From Streptantibioticus cattleyicolor NRRL 8057 = DSM 46488 (GTDB lineage: Bacteria > Actinomycetota > Actinomycetes > Streptomycetales > Streptomycetaceae), in NCBI RefSeq assembly GCF_000240165.1, contig NC_017586.1, positions 4,973,228 through 5,037,227 of the forward strand: a stretch of DNA of 64,000 nt, given 5' to 3'. Each line of letters begins with the position of its first letter. Position 1 is the stretch's first letter. A program made the translations under genes and the position numbers. Under the pieces are notes generated by a model, which saw nothing but the letters and a program-made list of their open reading frames with translations, made no database searches and was not told where the DNA came from. Positions 61,585-64,000 of the stretch are shown one piece after another.

Positions 61585-62997
61585 ATGGGATCCACCATCG
61601 AGCCGAACCGGCTCAACCGCCGAGACCTGATCAAACGCGCGGCCGCGCTGGGAATCGCGGCGGTTCCGGTGACCGGCCTCCTGAGCGCCTGCGCCGCCTC
61701 CGGGGGCGGCGGTGGCGGTGGTAAGCAGGAGAGCGGCAAGAAGAGCGCCACCAATCCGTTCGGTGTCGCCGACAGCGCCGCGCTGGAGGTCGTCATCTTC
61801 AAGGGCGGCTTCGGCGACGACTACGCCAAGCGCTTCGAGTCGCTGTACGCCAAGGAACATCCGAAGGCGAAGGTGTCGCACACGGCGACCCAGAACATCA
61901 CCGGTCTGCTCCAGCCGCGGCTCAACGCCGGGAATCCCCCGGACGTGGTCGACGATTCGGGAAACGCTCAGATCAAACTGGACGTGCTGGAAAAGGCTGG
62001 TCAGCTCGCCGATCTCGGCCCGCTGCTGGACGCGCCGTCGGTGGACGATCCGAGCAAGAAGGTCCGCGACATCCTGATGCCGGGCACCGTCGACCTGGGC
62101 ACGGTCAACGGCAAGTTCTGCAGCCTGCAATACGTCTACACCGTCTTCGGACTGTGGTATTCCGGAAAGCTCTTCAAGCAGCACGGCTGGACCGCTCCGA
62201 AGACCTGGGCGGATTTCCTCTCACTCGGCGGCGAGATCAAGAAGGCGGGTATCGCCCCCTTCGCCCACCAGGGCAAATACCCGTACTACATCAACGTCGC
62301 CATCGTCGACCTGATCATCAAGAACGGCGGTCTCGACACCCTCAAGCGGATCGACAGCCTCGACGACTCGGTGTGGGACGGGGACGCGGCCAAGCACGCC
62401 ATCGAGGCGGTCTACGAACTCGTCGACAAGGACTACCTGCTCCCGGGCACCAACGGCATGACCCACATCGAGGCGCAGACCGCCTGGAACCAGTACCGGG
62501 CGGCCTTCGTCCCGTGCGGCGCCTGGCTGGAGAACGAGCAGCTCAAGGCGACGCCGTCGGACTTCGAGATGACCTTCACGCCGATGCCCTCGCTGCCCGG
62601 CGACAAGCTGCCCTTCGAGGCCATCCGGGGCGGGGCCAACGAGCCGTACATCGTGCCGAAGAACGCCAGGAACGTCGCCGGCGGACTGGAGTTCATGCGG
62701 CAGATGCTCAGCAAGGCGGGGGCCACCGCGTTCGCCCAGACCGCCAACTCGCTCACCGTGGTCAAGGACGGCATCGACCCGGGCATCTCGCTGCGCCCCG
62801 GCACCCGTTCCACGGTGACCGCGCTCAAGGCGGCCGGCGCCAACGTCTTCAACCCCACCTACATGTACACCGCCAGCTCCCTGGACGTGGACATGGGCAA
62901 CGCCAGCGCCGAGCTGATGGCCAAGCGCATCAAGCCGGCCGAATGGCTCAATCGGGTCAAGGCCGCCACCCGCAAGGCGAAGAACGGCGGCGAATGA
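61585..62997 (+). CDS. ngcE: N-acetylglucosamine/chitobiose ABC transporter, substrate-binding lipoprotein NgcE
   Basis: The 470-aa solute-binding protein has a Tat-type lipoprotein signal: Arg12-Arg13 in NRRDLIKR, a hydrophobic stretch and the lipobox LLSAC with Cys36 as the lipid anchor, followed by a Gly/Ser-rich linker. The mature part is a family-1 sugar-binding protein. The sequence fits the NgcE group (GFGDDYAKRFESLYAKEHP region, GANEPYIVPKNARN). NgcEFG imports N-acetylglucosamine and chitobiose. ATG at 61585 has GAGG upstream; TTG at 61579 is possible. Close linkage to acnA matches S. coelicolor. Confidence 0.88.
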   Translation: MGSTIEPNRLNRRDLIKRAAALGIAAVPVTGLLSACAASGGGGGGGKQESGKKSATNPFGVADSAALEVVIFKGGFGDDYAKRFESLYAKEHPKAKVSHTATQNITGLLQPRLNAGNPPDVVDDSGNAQIKLDVLEKAGQLADLGPLLDAPSVDDPSKKVRDILMPGTVDLGTVNGKFCSLQYVYTVFGLWYSGKLFKQHGWTAPKTWADFLSLGGEIKKAGIAPFAHQGKYPYYINVAIVDLIIKNGGLDTLKRIDSLDDSVWDGDAAKHAIEAVYELVDKDYLLPGTNGMTHIEAQTAWNQYRAAFVPCGAWLENEQLKATPSDFEMTFTPMPSLPGDKLPFEAIRGGANEPYIVPKNARNVAGGLEFMRQMLSKAGATAFAQTANSLTVVKDGIDPGISLRPGTRSTVTALKAAGANVFNPTYMYTASSLDVDMGNASAELMAKRIKPAEWLNRVKAATRKAKNGGE

Positions 62998-63036
62998 GGT
63001 ACCGCTGAGGTATCCGTCGAGCGAGGATCGGCACGA

Positions 63037-63073
63037 CCGGTGGGGGCGCCATGACGCAGGGCGCCCCCACCGG
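63037..63073 (+). promoter_or_regulatory. Intercistronic hairpin between ngcE and ngcF
   Basis: CCGGTGGGGGCGCC and its exact complement form a 14-bp stem with a 9-nt loop, without a T-run, inside the transporter operon. Such structures protect the upstream message or reduce read-through so that more binding protein than permease is made. Confidence 0.6.
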
Positions 63074-63133
63074 TGGAGTCACGCAGCGCACCCGTCACCG
63101 GCCGCGGGCCGGCTCAGCAGCAGGGGCTAAGCC

Positions 63134-64000
63134 ATGCGACACCGCAAGTATCCGTTCATCGTGGGGTTCCTCGTGGTCCCGGTGGCGCTCTACGCGCTCC
63201 TGGTGATCTGGCCCTACCTGCAGACCTTCGGCTACTCGCTCACCGACTGGTCGGGCGAGTCCCAGGTGATGCACTTCGTGGGCCTGCGCAACTACACCAC
63301 CCTCTTCGGCGACGCGGTCTTCGTCAAGGCGCTCCTGCACAACGTGCTGCTGCTGATCTTCCTGCCGCTCGTCACCATCCTGCTGGCGCTCTTCTTCGCC
63401 TTCATGCTCAACGTCGGCGGACGCGGCACCACCGGCGGGGTGCAGGGGGTGCGCGGCGCCGCCCTGTACAAGGTGATCTTCTTCTTCCCCCAGGTGCTCT
63501 CCATCGCCATCCTCGCCGTCCTCTTCCAGGCGGTCTACCGCAGCGACGGCGGCGGCCTGCTCAACGGCGTCCTGCTGAAGCTGGGGCTGGAGGACGCCCA
63601 GCACCCCATCGAATGGCTCAACGACCCCGGCCTGGTGCTCTGGTGCATCCTGGCGGTGCTGGTCTGGTCGGGCGTCGGCTTCTACCTGGTGCTCTTCTCG
63701 GCCGCCATGCAGTCCATCCCCAGGGACATCTACGAGGCCGCGCTGCTGGACGGGGCCGGCCGCTACCAGACGTTCTTCCGGGTCACCCTGCCGCTGCTGT
63801 GGGACAGCGTCCAGACGGCCTGGGTCTACCTGGCGATCGCGGCGATGGACGCCTTCGCGCTGGTCTCCACGCTCACCCCGGGCGTCGCCTACGGGGGCGG
63901 CCCCGACCACCACAGCGAAGTCCTCGCCACCTATCTGATGCGGAACTTCCTCTTCTACGGCAAGAGCGGATACGCCTGCGCCATGGGCGTGGTGATCCTC
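63134..64000 (+). CDS. ngcF: Sugar ABC transporter permease NgcF, 3' end outside the window
   Basis: The frame is open from ATG 63134 (AGGGG upstream) to the edge, 289 codons. The product MRHRKYPFIVGFLVVPVALY has six expected membrane helices and the binding-protein-dependent permease (EAA) loop DIYEAALLDGAGRYQTFFRVTLP near residues 198-220, which docks on the ATPase subunit. It corresponds to the first permease of the NgcEFG system; the second permease should follow outside. Such systems usually share the MsiK ATPase encoded elsewhere. Confidence 0.88.
   Translation, partial: MRHRKYPFIVGFLVVPVALYALLVIWPYLQTFGYSLTDWSGESQVMHFVGLRNYTTLFGDAVFVKALLHNVLLLIFLPLVTILLALFFAFMLNVGGRGTTGGVQGVRGAALYKVIFFFPQVLSIAILAVLFQAVYRSDGGGLLNGVLLKLGLEDAQHPIEWLNDPGLVLWCILAVLVWSGVGFYLVLFSAAMQSIPRDIYEAALLDGAGRYQTFFRVTLPLLWDSVQTAWVYLAIAAMDAFALVSTLTPGVAYGGGPDHHSEVLATYLMRNFLFYGKSGYACAMGVVIL

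Overview
The window is a stretch of high-GC actinobacterial chromosome, almost certainly from Streptomyces or a very close relative. Codon third positions are nearly always G/C, GTG starts and leaderless genes (a TANNNT-like -10 box about 7 nt before the start codon) are frequent, and family-specific genes are present: SepH, CutRS, DUF5998, DUF4193, NgcE, an XRE-MurA fusion and actinobacterial EgtABCD. Most of it is core chromosome. From memory the gene order broadly follows the S. coelicolor SCO584x-SCO600x region. The 17.8-38.4 kb part also matches the mycobacterial order DUF4193 / DUF3093 / dut / DUF3710 / OB-fold / DUF3159 / two TrkA proteins / APC permease / TRAM methyltransferase.

Layout. 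0-8.6 kb: start of ptsH (HPr) with a DasR (dre) site, a GNAT-acyl-CoA-synthetase protein acetyltransferase, DUF5998, a phosphodiesterase, thymidine kinase, a VOC protein, a sulfurtransferase and sepH. 9-17.4 kb: a membrane protein with a low-complexity tail, a sugar-lactone-oxidase-like flavoprotein with an MFS exporter, ferrochelatase, an inositol-phosphatase, a 59-aa protein and the cutRS two-component system. 17.8-21.5 kb: DUF4193, a hypothetical, DUF3093, a PaaI-type thioesterase, dut and DUF3710.

21.8-38.4 kb is a potassium-transport region. It holds kdpFABC (preceded by a 27-aa membrane microprotein), kdpDE, two large APC-superfamily permeases that I recognise as KimA-type K+/H+ symporters, and a pair of TrkA/RCK proteins. 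OB-fold and DUF3159 genes and a TRAM-domain RNA methyltransferase belong to the same block. A 51-bp copy of the 3' end of kdpE lies just behind kdpE.

38.4-43.9 kb is the accessory part. A two-gene operon encodes an EACC1 protein and a 1291-aa protein with an N-terminal caspase-like protease, an SF1 (Upf1/Dna2-like) helicase and a possible degenerate nuclease tail. It is followed by a leaderless-secretion GH25 muramidase (no signal peptide). This is the best candidate for an under-described conflict or defence system in the window.

44-64 kb: an orphan ATPase, a MazG-like pyrophosphohydrolase, the ergothioneine operon egtABCD, an F420-type oxidoreductase, a homocysteine methyltransferase, an arginine deiminase and ornithine carbamoyltransferase pair, an XRE-MurA fusion with a palindromic site at its start, a DUF1648 membrane protein with a YtrA-type GntR repressor, aconitase with palindromic and iron-box-like sites, and the beginning of the ngcEF(G) N-acetylglucosamine/chitobiose transporter, whose first permease gene runs off the window. 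No tRNA, rRNA, CRISPR array, transposase or integrase was seen. All assignments come from reading the sequence and from remembered family features; no database search was run.
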